64,000 nucleotides of DNA from Dialister pneumosintes (GCF_001717505.1 NZ_CP017037.1:1197001-1261000); one strand, 5' to 3'; counted from the stretch's first letter, positions 26,404 to 35,618 are shown. Numbers and translations are program-made. The notes: generated by a model not told the origin, from the sequence alone.

Positions 26404-27029
26404 TAATGCACATTCGGCTTTTTTACTTCTTCTCCTTGTGGTACTTTATGTATCTCGTTAAATGTAAGCATCCAAATCATTTGCATAGTTTGAAGAAGCA
26501 TGTCTTTTTTTGCTAAATAGTCATTCGTTTCTCTTTCTGTATCCAATAATTCTTTTTCAAGAAATTGGACTAACTCTATATAGAGTGCGATACGAACATC
26601 CATTAAATTTTCGACAATAGCAATAGCTTCATCATCTGTATCATCTAAGGCATGTGGTTTGGCTACTTGTGGTAATTTCCAGACCATATCCGGATTGAGT
26701 TCATAAAGTTCGGCAATCCATGCATGAATGAGTGTCAGCATATCATCCATAGGAATATTAAATAGATTTACACCGATGGCGGCTATATTAGAGAAGGATT
26801 GTAAAGAAAAGAACTTATCCAATCCGGGTAAATGATTCGTAATAAAGGTATCTTCCAAATAAGTACGAAGTACTTCAAAATATAAATTTACTTGTTCATC
26901 GATTCTTGTTTTTTTATTGGCTTGGGACGTTTTATACTTTACAAATTCAGCATATTCACGTGCATTTATTTTTACTATACCTTCGTCTTTGTTATCGAGT
27001 GGAATAGCTGTTTTTTTCGTTTTAACCAT
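26403..27029 (-). CDS. Hypothetical cytoplasmic protein
   Basis: 208 residues, mostly helical and acidic, with a lysine-rich N-terminus (MVKTKKTAIPLDNKDEG). No membrane span and no motif I recognise; repeated hydrophobic helices such as LYIELVQFLEKELLD suggest a helical bundle. AGGAGG lies before the ATG, so translation is credible. It stands alone between two terminators. Confidence 0.6.
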   Translation of the reverse strand: MVKTKKTAIPLDNKDEGIVKINAREYAEFVKYKTSQANKKTRIDEQVNLYFEVLRTYLEDTFITNHLPGLDKFFSLQSFSNIAAIGVNLFNIPMDDMLTLIHAWIAELYELNPDMVWKLPQVAKPHALDDTDDEAIAIVENLMDVRIALYIELVQFLEKELLDTERETNDYLAKKDMLLQTMQMIWMLTFNEIHKVPQGEEVKKPNVH

Positions 27030-27093
27030 AGTTCCTCCTGTTACGTTCTTACATTATATAGGAAGAAGTAAGTACTGTCGATTTCTAGAATAT

Positions 27094-27119
27094 AAAAAGG
27101 CACTATATAGTGCCTTTTT
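27094..27119. terminator. Terminator of the small secreted protein gene
   Basis: A 12-bp stem AAAAAGGCACTA/TAGTGCCTTTTT, 9 bp beyond the stop at 27128 on the minus strand; symmetrical, so usable both ways. Confidence 0.85.
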
Positions 27120-27127
27120 TCGATGCA

Positions 27128-27412
27128 TTAATACGGAATCACTTGTGCTCCTTCTACTACATCATGCATGGTTTCAATTGCCTCTTTTTTTGCATCAAGA
27201 ATTTTCTGAATATCTCTATCGCAATTATCAATATAATCTTGCCCTTTTTCAAGATATTCTTCAATATCATCATTAGTAGGACTTAATACAAGTGGAGCAG
27301 AAAATTTAGGATAATGACATCTCATATTGGTACCACGGAATGAGAATCCTAATGCATAAGAGGTAGCACATAAACTAAGTACTAATAAAGACAATCCGAT
27401 TTTTTTCTTCAT
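27128..27412 (-). CDS. Small secreted protein of unknown function
   Basis: 94 residues with a good Sec signal peptide (MKKKIGLSLLVLSLCATSYA) and a mature part of about 74 residues that is acidic and helical (DDIEEYLEKGQDYIDNCDRD), with two cysteines that could form a disulfide. AAAAAAGGAGACTGTT precedes the ATG. Probably periplasmic; no family recognised. Confidence 0.6.
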   Translation of the reverse strand: MKKKIGLSLLVLSLCATSYALGFSFRGTNMRCHYPKFSAPLVLSPTNDDIEEYLEKGQDYIDNCDRDIQKILDAKKEAIETMHDVVEGAQVIPY

Positions 27413-27419
27413 AACAGTC

Positions 27420-27590
27420 TCCTTTTTTTACAATATATAGTTTTCATCTGAAAATATTGTTCCCTAGATATATGTTATTTATATCGACAGGAATGGGAGT
27501 AATAACTTTATTTGTCTAACCATCTTCATGGTTAAAGTAAATCATAAATAATATTTTTGTTTAAGTCAAGTATGGATTGTTGAAAAATAA
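27420..27590. other. Intergenic stretch without a recognised gene
   Basis: AT-rich and carries only the upstream region of the small secreted protein. An inverted pair AACCATC...ATGGTT lies around 27517-27533. Nothing else recognised. Confidence 0.3.
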
Positions 27591-27595
27591 AAAAC

Positions 27596-27627
27596 CGAGG
27601 AGGGCATCTCGAAAAATGTCTTCCTCG
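27596..27627 (-). terminator. Strong minus-strand terminator downstream of rarA, or the 3-prime end of a short RNA
   Basis: A 12-bp stem, CGAGGAGGGCAT pairing with ATGTCTTCCTCG with two G-T pairs, and an 8-nt loop. On the minus strand it is followed by GTTTTTTATTTTT. It lies 170 bp past the rarA stop. A TATAAT (minus, about 27657) lies between, so it may end a separate transcript of about 65 nt. Confidence 0.65.
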
Positions 27628-27796
27628 TAAAACGGTACTTCGTTTTTCCTTGTAATTATAATATATCACAGATATAGCAAGATAAGATTGTTTATTTTAC
27701 TGTTTTATAAAAAGATTTTTGTACAGCGATTGTTGCTGCTAAAAAACATAATAAGAAATAAGACTCATATTTACATATACTTTTCATATAATCTCT

Positions 27797-29116
27797 TCAC
27801 GACTGATGTTTTCTTTTCCACTCTTTGATAAATTGTAAGCGGTCTTTGAACTGTTTTTCCAACCCTTGTTCTGTTGGATGATAATAAGTTTTGTCTTTGA
27901 GTGAATCAGGAAGACATTGCATATTCGTAAGTTTATCTTTGGTATTATGTGCGTATTGATATCCCTTTCCATACTCTAATTCTTTCATAAGTTTGGTTGG
28001 GGCATTACGTATGACAAGAGGAACCGGTTCTGCCAAGTGTTTGACAGCATCCTCTTTGGCAGACAGATAGGCAGTTTCCATTGCATTGGATTTCGGGGCA
28101 AGTGACATATAGATAACCGCTTCCGTAAGATGGACATTACATTCAGGGACTCCGATGAGTCGGCAAGCTTCAAAAGCCGCAATGGAAAGTGATAAAGCTT
28201 GTGGGTCGGCAAGTCCGACATCTTCCGCTGCAAAACGAGTGACTCTTCTTGCAATATAAATGGGATCTTCACCGGCTTCTAACATACGTGCTAACCAATA
28301 AACGGCGGCATCCGGATCAGAATTTCTCATGGATTTATGCAAAGCGGAAATAAGATTGTAATGCTCCTCTCCGTTTTTATCATAAAGAAGAGATTTTTTA
28401 GAGGTGCATTGTTCTAATATTTCTTGAGTAACAATCGTTGTTTGCGGCGTTTCTTTTCCGTTAAGTACTGCCATTTCCAAAGTGGATAAGGCGGTGCGTG
28501 CATCTCCATTAGCAAAGCATGCAATCGACTCTAATACACCCTCTTCAAGTTCAATTTTTTGTCCGCCAAAGCCTTTGGGGTGTGATAAGGCACGTTGTAA
28601 GAGTTGGATAATATCTTCTATTGTTAATGCTTTTAATACAAATACTTTGCAACGTGAAAGCAACGCGTTATTGATTTCAAAAGAAGGGTTTTCGGTCGTA
28701 GCACCGATTAAAATGATACTGCCTTTTTCTACAAATGGTAAAAAAGCATCTTGTTGTGCTTTATTAAAACGATGAATTTCATCTACAAATACAATCGTAC
28801 GTTGTCCGTATTGCTGGTTAGTTTCTGCCTGTTTCATCACGTCTCGAATGTCTTTGATGCCACTGGTTACAGCAGAAAATTCAATAAAAAGTGATTTGGT
28901 GTGGTTAGCGATAATTTGTGCTAATGTAGTTTTTCCGACTCCTGGAGGTCCCCAAAAAATCATGGAAGAAATAACATCATTTTCTATGAGGCGACGTAAT
29001 ACACGTTGTGCACCTAACAGATGCGTTTGTCCTATATAGTCGTCTAACGTTTCCGGTCTGAGTCTGGCTGCTAACGGTTGTGGTATTGTAGAACTGAAAA
29101 GGGATGGTTCGCCCAT
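27797..29116 (-). CDS. rarA: Replication-associated recombination protein A (RarA/MgsA)
   Basis: 439 residues from the ATG at 29116, preceded by GGGAGG; the frame extends further upstream without a ribosome site. It begins with PLAARLRPETLDDYIGQTHL, then Walker A WGPPGVGKTTLAQIIA, Walker B IVFVDEIHRFNKAQQDAFLP and sensor 1 LIGATTENPSFEI, followed by the C-terminal clamp-loader-like domain. RarA acts as a tetrameric AAA+ ATPase at stalled replication forks. It diverges from the uracil permease gene. Confidence 0.95.
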   Translation of the reverse strand: MGEPSLFSSTIPQPLAARLRPETLDDYIGQTHLLGAQRVLRRLIENDVISSMIFWGPPGVGKTTLAQIIANHTKSLFIEFSAVTSGIKDIRDVMKQAETNQQYGQRTIVFVDEIHRFNKAQQDAFLPFVEKGSIILIGATTENPSFEINNALLSRCKVFVLKALTIEDIIQLLQRALSHPKGFGGQKIELEEGVLESIACFANGDARTALSTLEMAVLNGKETPQTTIVTQEILEQCTSKKSLLYDKNGEEHYNLISALHKSMRNSDPDAAVYWLARMLEAGEDPIYIARRVTRFAAEDVGLADPQALSLSIAAFEACRLIGVPECNVHLTEAVIYMSLAPKSNAMETAYLSAKEDAVKHLAEPVPLVIRNAPTKLMKELEYGKGYQYAHNTKDKLTNMQCLPDSLKDKTYYHPTEQGLEKQFKDRLQFIKEWKRKHQS

Positions 29117-29205
29117 AATTACCTCCCGAATAATTAGAATTTCTATTTTATTTCTATTATAAGACATATAGAACTTGATAAAAAGATAAATTAAATATAA
29201 AATGC

Positions 29206-29234
29206 TTGCATTTTATGTAAAATACGTGCATAAT
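29206..29234 (+). promoter_or_regulatory. Uracil permease promoter with palindrome in the spacer
   Basis: TTGCAT at 29206-29211, 17-bp spacer, CATAAT at 29229-29234. The spacer holds ATTTTA-TG-TAAAAT (29210-29223), arms of 6 bp, and the whole region is also framed by CTTGCA (29205) and TGCAAG (29236). An operator is likely; the regulator is unknown. Confidence 0.5.
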
Positions 29235-29270
29235 GTGCAAGAGAAAATTTATATTAGATTGTATTCCGAC

Positions 29271-29300
29271 AAAAATCATGCACTTCGTGATTTTTTTTTT
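29271..29300 (+). terminator. Leader terminator (attenuator) before the uracil permease
   Basis: Stem AAAAATCATG/CGTGATTTTT (10 bp with one T-G pair) and a long T-run, 40 bp ahead of the start codon and after the promoter. An intrinsic terminator inside a leader implies transcription attenuation; PyrR or translation-coupled control are candidates. Confidence 0.7.
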
Positions 29301-29338
29301 GGAAATTTTTAAGAAGCAGGTTGTATCAAGGAGGAATT

Positions 29339-30607
29339 ATGGGACAAAGACAAATTATTGATGTACATGAACGACCATCATTAGGGAAGACAATACCTCT
29401 TAGTTTCCAACATTTATTTGCGATGTTCGGTTCTACGGTATTAGTACCCTTTTTATTAAATGTAGATCCGGCAACTTGTCTTTTTATGAATGGGATTGGA
29501 ACACTTTTATACTTAGCTATTTGTCAATGGAAGTTACCTGCTTATTTAGGTTCGAGTTTCGCTTTTATTTCTCCTGTATTAGCTGTGACTGCTACGGCAG
29601 GCATGTCCTATGCGCATGCACAAGGAGGCTTTATTGCTTTTGGTTTCTCTTTCATTATTTTAGCGTTTTTAGTTAAGAAAATCGGTACAGATTGGGTCGA
29701 CATCTTGTTTCCACCGGCAGCGATGGGATGCATTGTAGCAATTATCGGTTTGGAATTAGCTCCTTTAGCTATGAATATGTCAGGGTTTATGGGAGAAATG
29801 CAGGGGATGAGTAATACCACTGCTATTATTATTTCCATGTTTACTTTGACTGTGACTATTTTAGCAACCGTACTTGGACGTGGATTTATCAGTATTATTC
29901 CTATTTTGATCGGAGTTATCTCCGGATATATTCTGTCTTTGTTCTTGGGGGTTGTAGATTTATCACATGTACAGACGGCAGCTTGGTTTTCTTTCCCGAC
30001 TTTTTATAAACCGGAATTTAATCTCAGTGCTGTTTTAATGATTATGCCGGCGGTATTTGTTGTATTTGCCGAGCATCTTGGGCATTTATTTGTAACCAGT
30101 GATATTGTTGGTAAAGATTTAATTAAAGAACCGGGATTGCATCGTTCTTTGTTGGCAGACGGGATATCCAATGTTATTTCCGGTTTGGTAGGCTCTACAC
30201 CGAACACTACCTACGGTGAGAATATGGGTGTTATGGCGATTACCGGTGTATATAGTACTTATGTTATCGGTGGTGCGGCGGTATTGGCTATCGTATTCTC
30301 TTTTATCGGTAAAGTAGCAGCTATCATTCATGCTATTCCGACTCCGGTTATGGGCGGGGTATGCATTTTACTCTTTGGTTTTATTGCCGCATCCGGTATT
30401 CGTATGCTTATTGAAAAACATGTGGATTATACAAAGTCAAAAAACCTTATTTTAACAGCTACCACCATGATTTCCGGCTTATCCGGTGCCACTATTGTTT
30501 TAGGGCCTATTCAGCTCAAAGGCATGGGACTTGCTACCGTAGTAGCCATGTTGTTATCTCTCATATTCCTTTGTTTTGAAAAATTACATTTGGATAACGA
30601 AAAATAA
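29339..30607 (+). CDS. uraA: Uracil/xanthine permease (NCS2 family), UraA-like
   Basis: 422 residues from ATG at 29339 with CAAGGAGG ahead; a TTG further upstream is in frame but is not needed. About fourteen membrane spans. QHLFAMFGSTVLVPFLLNVD is the N-terminal NCS2 block, LGSSFAFISPVLAV the substrate half-helix, and FAEHLGHLFVTSDIVGKDL with GSTPNTTYGENMGVMAITGV hold the glutamates and NTTYGEN motif typical of uracil carriers. It imports uracil with protons. The attenuator in its leader fits pyrimidine control. Confidence 0.9.
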   Translation: MGQRQIIDVHERPSLGKTIPLSFQHLFAMFGSTVLVPFLLNVDPATCLFMNGIGTLLYLAICQWKLPAYLGSSFAFISPVLAVTATAGMSYAHAQGGFIAFGFSFIILAFLVKKIGTDWVDILFPPAAMGCIVAIIGLELAPLAMNMSGFMGEMQGMSNTTAIIISMFTLTVTILATVLGRGFISIIPILIGVISGYILSLFLGVVDLSHVQTAAWFSFPTFYKPEFNLSAVLMIMPAVFVVFAEHLGHLFVTSDIVGKDLIKEPGLHRSLLADGISNVISGLVGSTPNTTYGENMGVMAITGVYSTYVIGGAAVLAIVFSFIGKVAAIIHAIPTPVMGGVCILLFGFIAASGIRMLIEKHVDYTKSKNLILTATTMISGLSGATIVLGPIQLKGMGLATVVAMLLSLIFLCFEKLHLDNEK

Positions 30608-30616
30608 AAATGTAGT

Positions 30617-30647
30617 AAAAATCCTCTCTGAAAAAGAGAGGATTTTT
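30617..30647 (+). terminator. Terminator of the uracil permease gene
   Basis: A 13-bp stem AAAAATCCTCTCT/AGAGAGGATTTTT with a 5-nt loop. Confidence 0.9.
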
Positions 30648-30687
30648 ATATGGAAATACATAGTATAATGAATAAAAGGAGGTGCTT

Positions 30688-31398
30688 ATGTCGAAAACAA
30701 AAATTATAGTTCCTCTCTTAGGAAAAAATGAAAATGAATGGGAACAGGAATTAAAAGAACTGCAAGATACTTCTTTTGACGGGCTTGAATGGCGAGCTGA
30801 TTATAGCGAATCTCCTTATAGTATTACAGCAGGGAAAAAAGCTATTTCTTTTTTTAAAACACAAACAGATAAACCGATTTTAGTTACACTCCGAACACAA
30901 AAAGAAGGGGGGCAGGTTGTATTTGAGAAAGAAAAATACAGCTCTTTTTTTAAACATATGTTGGAACAATCTGTCTCATCTATTGATATAGAGTGGGCAT
31001 TGCCTTTAGAAATAACACATTCTTTATTACAGCAAGCAAAAGAAAAAAATTGTAAGGTTATTCTTAGTTTTCATGATATGGAACATACTCCTTCTACAGA
31101 AAAGTTGGTTGCCATTTGGAAAGATATGTATGTAAGAGGTGCTTCCGTCGGGAAAATTGCTTGCATGGCACGCTCAAAAGAAGATGTTCATCAAATGCTA
31201 TATGCACTTCTTAGGACAAAAAAAGAAATTCCTCATTTTCCTGTGGTAGGAATTTCTATGGGAGAAATAGGTAAGGTTACAAGACTGATAGGCAGTTTGT
31301 TTGATACACCTTTTACTTTTGTATCAGGCAAGAACGCATCGGCTTTCGGGCAACTGACTGTAAAAGAAATGGAAAAATATAATTCTTTATTTTATTAA
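30688..31398 (+). CDS. aroD: 3-Dehydroquinate dehydratase, type I
   Basis: 236 residues from ATG at 30688 (AAAGGAGG 7 bp before). FDGLEWRADY holds the substrate-binding E and R, ILVTLRTQKEGGQ the second arginine, VILSFHDMEHTPS the catalytic histidine, and VGKIACMARS the Schiff-base lysine; FPVVGISMGEIGKVTR completes the signature. It dehydrates 3-dehydroquinate in the shikimate route. It is separated from other aro genes. Confidence 0.95.
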   Translation: MSKTKIIVPLLGKNENEWEQELKELQDTSFDGLEWRADYSESPYSITAGKKAISFFKTQTDKPILVTLRTQKEGGQVVFEKEKYSSFFKHMLEQSVSSIDIEWALPLEITHSLLQQAKEKNCKVILSFHDMEHTPSTEKLVAIWKDMYVRGASVGKIACMARSKEDVHQMLYALLRTKKEIPHFPVVGISMGEIGKVTRLIGSLFDTPFTFVSGKNASAFGQLTVKEMEKYNSLFY

Positions 31399-31517
31399 TT
31401 AATCATATATAAAAAACAAGAAATACACTTTATTACTAGGTGATAGTGGGGTATAATGATAAAGATAAAAAGCAGTGGTAGGCTGCTTGTCTGTATTACA
31501 ATTCCTACGGAGGCAAT

Positions 31518-31967
31518 ATGTTTACATTTGACGACATCTCATTAAAAAAGATTTTAGTACCTGTAGATGGTTCTAATCAGTCAAAGGAAGCACTGCGTCG
31601 TGCAGCTCATTTGGCACAACAATTTGATGCTACTCTAACACTCATTTCTGTTGTAGAACTGGGAAAAGTAATGTCCGGGGTACAGCAAGTACATACGGGG
31701 GGATATATTCCGGAACATTTAACAGCAGGTGCAGAAGAGATGTTGAGAAAAATGGCGGAGTTAATTCCACCTCACATTAGTGTGGAGACCGCCGCTTTTT
31801 TAGGAGATCCGGCAGAAGTTGTTATCGAAGAAAGTTTAGAAGAGGGCTATGATTTGGTGGTTATTGGAAGTCGTGGACTTGGAAAAATTAAAGGAATTAT
31901 CATAGGAAGCGTAAGCCAACAAGTAGCACAAGAGTGCCGTTGTCCTGTTCTTGTTATTCATGGATGA
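31518..31967 (+). CDS. Universal stress protein (UspA family)
   Basis: 149 residues, one Usp domain. ILVPVDGSNQSKEALRRA is the N-terminal strand and loop, and VVIGSRGLGKIKGIIIGSVS contains the ATP-binding Gx2Gx9G(S/T) pattern, so it is an ATP-binding type. Role in stress survival is general for the family. GGAGG lies before the ATG. Own terminator. Confidence 0.9.
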   Translation: MFTFDDISLKKILVPVDGSNQSKEALRRAAHLAQQFDATLTLISVVELGKVMSGVQQVHTGGYIPEHLTAGAEEMLRKMAELIPPHISVETAAFLGDPAEVVIEESLEEGYDLVVIGSRGLGKIKGIIIGSVSQQVAQECRCPVLVIHG

Positions 31968-31976
31968 TAGTGAGTT

Positions 31977-32018
31977 AAAACAGATTCTAATTCATAGAAA
32001 AGGGTTAGAATCTGTTTT
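31977..32018 (+). terminator. Terminator of the universal stress gene
   Basis: A 14-bp perfect stem AAAACAGATTCTAA/TTAGAATCTGTTTT with a 14-nt loop. Confidence 0.85.
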
Positions 32019-32164
32019 AATTTTATCTACCAAACACTTCTACTCGGTACATAAGAATATTACGCTTGTGTGATATAATAAAAGAGATACTTACACAAGA
32101 GCCAAAGTGAATTTTGTCTTTTGTTTTCATAATAAATAGACGACTCGATAGAGAGGATTAACGC

Positions 32165-32932
32165 ATGGGAAAGATTATTGGAGTCATTAATCAAAAAGGT
32201 GGCGTAGGAAAGACTACAACGGCAGTCAATTTGGCGGCGTTTTTGGCAAAAGCGGGAAGAAAAGTACTTTTGATAGATACGGATTCGCAAGGGAATGCTA
32301 CCAGTGGTTTATCCATGGAACGTCATCGCTTTGTGGTGGATATATATGATGTGATGATGGGTGAGACAGCTGTTACAGAAGCTATCTATCCCACAAGCAG
32401 TAAACGATTATTTCTTCTCCCTGCTTCTATGAATTTGGCAGGAGCGGAAATAGAAATGGTAGCCATGGAAGAACGAGAATATATTTTAAAGAATATATTT
32501 GATAAAATACAGTCTGACTTTGATTATCTCATTATTGATTGTCCACCGGCTTTAGGGTTGATGACACTAAATGTATTGTCAGCAGCGGATTCTATTATCA
32601 TTCCGATACAGGCGGAATTTTATGCGTTAGAAGGATTATCTCAGTTAGTAAAAACGATTCGCAGTGTGACCAAGAATTTGAATCCGGATTTGGATATACT
32701 TGGTATTTTACTTACGATGTTTGATGGAAGAACCAATTTATCTTTGCAGGTACAGCAAGAAGTAAAAGATTATTTTGGAGATATTGTATTTAAGACAGTT
32801 ATTCCACGTAGTGTAAAGTTATCAGAAGCACCGGGATTTGGACAACCGATTACAACTTATGCACCTAAGTCTAAAGGTGGAACTGCTTATAAAAAATTAT
32901 GCCGGGAGGTGTTGAAACGTGTCGAAAAATAA
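32165..32932 (+). CDS. parA: Chromosome partitioning ATPase ParA/Soj
   Basis: 255 residues. INQKGGVGKTTTAVNLAAFL is the deviant Walker A with both lysines, LLIDTDSQGNATSGL is Walker A-prime, and YLIIDCPPALGLMTLN is Walker B. It forms ATP-dependent dimers on nucleoid DNA and moves ParB-parS complexes. It overlaps parB by 14 bp. The dnaA, gidB and rpmH genes that often accompany parAB near the origin are not in the window, and no clear parS 16-mer was spotted. Confidence 0.95.
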   Translation: MGKIIGVINQKGGVGKTTTAVNLAAFLAKAGRKVLLIDTDSQGNATSGLSMERHRFVVDIYDVMMGETAVTEAIYPTSSKRLFLLPASMNLAGAEIEMVAMEEREYILKNIFDKIQSDFDYLIIDCPPALGLMTLNVLSAADSIIIPIQAEFYALEGLSQLVKTIRSVTKNLNPDLDILGILLTMFDGRTNLSLQVQQEVKDYFGDIVFKTVIPRSVKLSEAPGFGQPITTYAPKSKGGTAYKKLCREVLKRVEK

Positions 32933-33770
32933 AAGATTGGGGCGAGGTTTAGAGGCGCTTTTGGGAGAAACCTCCGGATTAAGCGGTACAGAAGAATTAA
33001 AAATTACAGATATTGTTCCCAATGCGTATCAGCCACGGCGTGAATTTGATCCGGAACTATTGCAGGAATTAGCTGATTCTATTCGTATACACGGAGTAGT
33101 GCAACCGATTATTGTACGCAGAAAAAATCGTAAATATGAATTGATTGCCGGTGAAAGACGTTTACGTGCCGCCTCCTTAGCGGGACTTACTGTGATTCCG
33201 GCTATTGTTCGAGAATATACAGATAAGCAATCAGCAGAAATTGCTTTAATCGAAAATTTACAGCGTGAAAACTTAACTTCTATAGAAGAAGGGCAAGCCT
33301 ATGACCGCTTAATGAAAGAATATGGATATACACAGGAACAGATGGCTCAAACTATTGGTAAAAGTCGTTCCTATATAGCTAATACCGTACGGTTATTGGC
33401 ACTTCCGGAAGAAGTACAGGAACTCATTTTGGTACATAAAGTGACAGGAGGACAGGTTAGACCTCTTTTATCACTTACCAGTGTAGCGGAACAAATTCAG
33501 CTTGCCAGAAAAATTGAAAAAGAATGTTTATCTGCTCGTCAAGTAGAAGAAATTATTCGTCAAAGAAAAGAAGAGAAAAAGAATATTCGAACAAAAGATG
33601 AAGGACACAGTTGGATTCGTGAATTGGAAGAAAAGTTACATACTTCTTTAGGTACACCGGTAACTATTTCTTTTGGTAAAGGAAAGAATGCCACTCGTGG
33701 GAAGATTTCCGTTTCTTTTAAGAATAATGAAGAATTTGAACGATTAATGAAAAAATTAGCAAAAGACTAA
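32919..33770 (+). CDS. parB: Chromosome partitioning protein ParB/Spo0J
   Basis: 283 residues. ITDIVPNAYQPRREFDPELL starts the CTPase domain, ELIAGERRLRAASLAG is the GERRxRA arginine patch, ALIENLQRENLTSIEEGQAY follows, and the HTH includes MAQTIGKSRSYIANTVRLLA for parS recognition. The C-terminus carries the dimerisation domain. Cotranscribed with parA. Confidence 0.95.
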   Translation: MSKNKRLGRGLEALLGETSGLSGTEELKITDIVPNAYQPRREFDPELLQELADSIRIHGVVQPIIVRRKNRKYELIAGERRLRAASLAGLTVIPAIVREYTDKQSAEIALIENLQRENLTSIEEGQAYDRLMKEYGYTQEQMAQTIGKSRSYIANTVRLLALPEEVQELILVHKVTGGQVRPLLSLTSVAEQIQLARKIEKECLSARQVEEIIRQRKEEKKNIRTKDEGHSWIRELEEKLHTSLGTPVTISFGKGKNATRGKISVSFKNNEEFERLMKKLAKD

Positions 33771-33814
33771 TTAATGAAAGGATATCCGACGGATTCGGAG
33801 TAGAGGTATATCAT

Positions 33815-34678
33815 ATGTTTGAAGTGAATTATAATTTATTATTGATGAGTGGTGCCACTATATTTGGTATATTATTAGTCATATTGCTGGTTCAATTTTT
33901 TCTTTTACGTGCCAAGGTTAACCGTTTAAGTAAAAAATATCATTACTTTATGGGGGGGCATGACGGTGTTTCCGTTGAAAGACAGTTATCGGCAGAAGTT
34001 AAGCAATTGCGTAATTTAGTCAGTACTTCGGAGGGGATGTTACATCAACAGGAACTCTTAGCAAATATGCAATTGGAATCTTTTCAACGCATGGGATTGG
34101 TGAATTATGATGCTTTTGATATGACTGGAGATAAATTAAGCTTTTCTTTAACTCTTTTGAACGGTCGTAATGACGGGTTCGTGTTTTCCTGTTTGACCGG
34201 TAGCGGTGCATCACGTATTTATGCAAAGAAAATCGTGGCAGGTGATTATAAAGGGGTATTGTCCTCTGAAGAAGCGGAAAGTATCAATATGGCACTTAAT
34301 ACACAAATGCCTAATGTAGTAGTAGAAGCACAAGAACAAGTAGCACGTTTATTACAGGCACGCAAAGAAATGGAAGAGTCTGTAACCGTTAAGTCTCCTA
34401 AAAAGCGTAGAATTGTAAAAAAAATAAAAGAAGAGCCTAAGAAAAATTCTTCACAAGGAATGCATCGTGAAAGTAAGATTTCATCTTCCGGTTATTCGAA
34501 AAAAGAAATACGAACAAGAAACGAAGCGCTAGTATCCAGTCGTGTCGGACAAACGATTAATGAACCTCTTGGCAATGCGACAGAAGCAGATTTATCTATC
34601 TTTTCTAGCCGTAATAGTGGAAGATCCACTCGTCGTGGACAATTTAAGGTAAATCATCATGAGGAAAGAAATAAATAA
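33815..34678 (+). CDS. DUF4446 family membrane protein with basic C-terminal extension
   Basis: 287 residues: one N-terminal membrane helix (GATIFGILLVILLVQFFLL), then a cytoplasmic domain (about residues 50-170) matching DUF4446, with GLVNYDAFDMTGDKLSFSLT and YAKKIVAGDYKG as the family blocks. The last 110 residues are low-complexity, rich in K, R and S (SPKKRRIVKKIKEEPKKN), longer than usual. DUF4446 genes often lie by parB. It overlaps the peptidase gene by 20 bp, so the two may act together in the envelope. Confidence 0.8.
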   Translation: MFEVNYNLLLMSGATIFGILLVILLVQFFLLRAKVNRLSKKYHYFMGGHDGVSVERQLSAEVKQLRNLVSTSEGMLHQQELLANMQLESFQRMGLVNYDAFDMTGDKLSFSLTLLNGRNDGFVFSCLTGSGASRIYAKKIVAGDYKGVLSSEEAESINMALNTQMPNVVVEAQEQVARLLQARKEMEESVTVKSPKKRRIVKKIKEEPKKNSSQGMHRESKISSSGYSKKEIRTRNEALVSSRVGQTINEPLGNATEADLSIFSSRNSGRSTRRGQFKVNHHEERNK

Positions 34679-35579
34679 CGAAACAGGAGAATGGAAGATT
34701 TCCTTTTCAAAAAAAGAATTAAAAAAAATAAAATATATAGGTATAGGAATAGGTGTCTTTTTATTTTTATTGCTTAGTGCGGCAGTGTATTCTATTTATA
34801 TGATGACATCCCTTCGTGCAGAAAATCAGCTGTATCGTAATCAGATGAAACTGGCACAAGAACGCATGGAATCATTAATAAAGAAGTCGGAAACCGTAGA
34901 AAAACTGTCTTCAGAAGTACAAAGTTTAGTACATGGCAATACCAATCAATCGGAAAACGGTATCCCTGTTTCCAATAAGGGGCAGGGGGGTGCTACTACA
35001 GTGCCTGATAAAGCAGAAAATATAAGTAGTACAACCATCACTCCCGTATCAAATCCCGGTCAATTGTTAATGGAGATGGTAGAGCTTGATACCAAATTGG
35101 ATAAACAAATAAAAGCAATTGTTCGGCTTCGCTCGGTAATTATATCCCAATTTACGGGTGACACTACTATTTTTTCTTCGGGGTCATCCCTTCCTTCTAT
35201 TTGGCCGGTTCAAGGCGAAATATCCAGCGGATTCGGGTTTAGACAAAGTCCTGGAGGCATAGGAACTATCTATCATGAAGGCTTGGATATTGCTGCTAGT
35301 TACGGAGATCAGGTAAAAGCAACAGCCAATGGCAAAGTAACGCAGGCAGGTTGGGCAAGCGGATATGGCTATCTCGTAGAAATTGACCATGGCAATGGGA
35401 TTAAAACACGTTATGGGCATAATTCTGCACTGTTTGTTTCCGTAGGAGATAAGGTTGTACAAGGACAAACTATCAGTTTGATTGGTAGTACAGGGAACAG
35501 TACGGGACCGCATTGTCATTATGAAGTACGAATTAATGGAGATGCAGTAAATCCGACTCTATTTTTACCTAATCGATAA
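34659..35579 (+). CDS. M23 family (LytM) metallopeptidase, membrane anchored
   Basis: 306 residues. A membrane helix at about 24-47 is followed by a coiled stretch and an S/T/N-rich linker, then a LytM domain from about residue 185: SGFGFRQSP, YHEGLDIAA (Zn ligands H and D), and GPHCHYEVRINGDAVNP (HxH motif). All zinc ligands are present, so it should be active against peptidoglycan cross-links in the periplasm. Overlaps the DUF4446 gene. Confidence 0.9.
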   Translation: MRKEINNETGEWKISFSKKELKKIKYIGIGIGVFLFLLLSAAVYSIYMMTSLRAENQLYRNQMKLAQERMESLIKKSETVEKLSSEVQSLVHGNTNQSENGIPVSNKGQGGATTVPDKAENISSTTITPVSNPGQLLMEMVELDTKLDKQIKAIVRLRSVIISQFTGDTTIFSSGSSLPSIWPVQGEISSGFGFRQSPGGIGTIYHEGLDIAASYGDQVKATANGKVTQAGWASGYGYLVEIDHGNGIKTRYGHNSALFVSVGDKVVQGQTISLIGSTGNSTGPHCHYEVRINGDAVNPTLFLPNR

Positions 35580-35592
35580 GGATGCATGCGTA

Positions 35593-35618
35593 TTCAGGAA
35601 GAACCGTTTCTTCCTGAA
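35593..35618 (+). terminator. Hairpin after the M23 peptidase gene
   Basis: An 11-bp stem TTCAGGAAGAA/TTCTTCCTGAA with a short loop, 14 bp beyond the stop; the following tail TTTATTTTG is only moderately T-rich. Confidence 0.7.

Noticed and set aside
32165-33770. Replication origin near parA-parB
   Set aside because: No dnaA, dnaN, gidAB or rpmH nearby, no cluster of DnaA boxes around the genes and no clear parS 16-mer.
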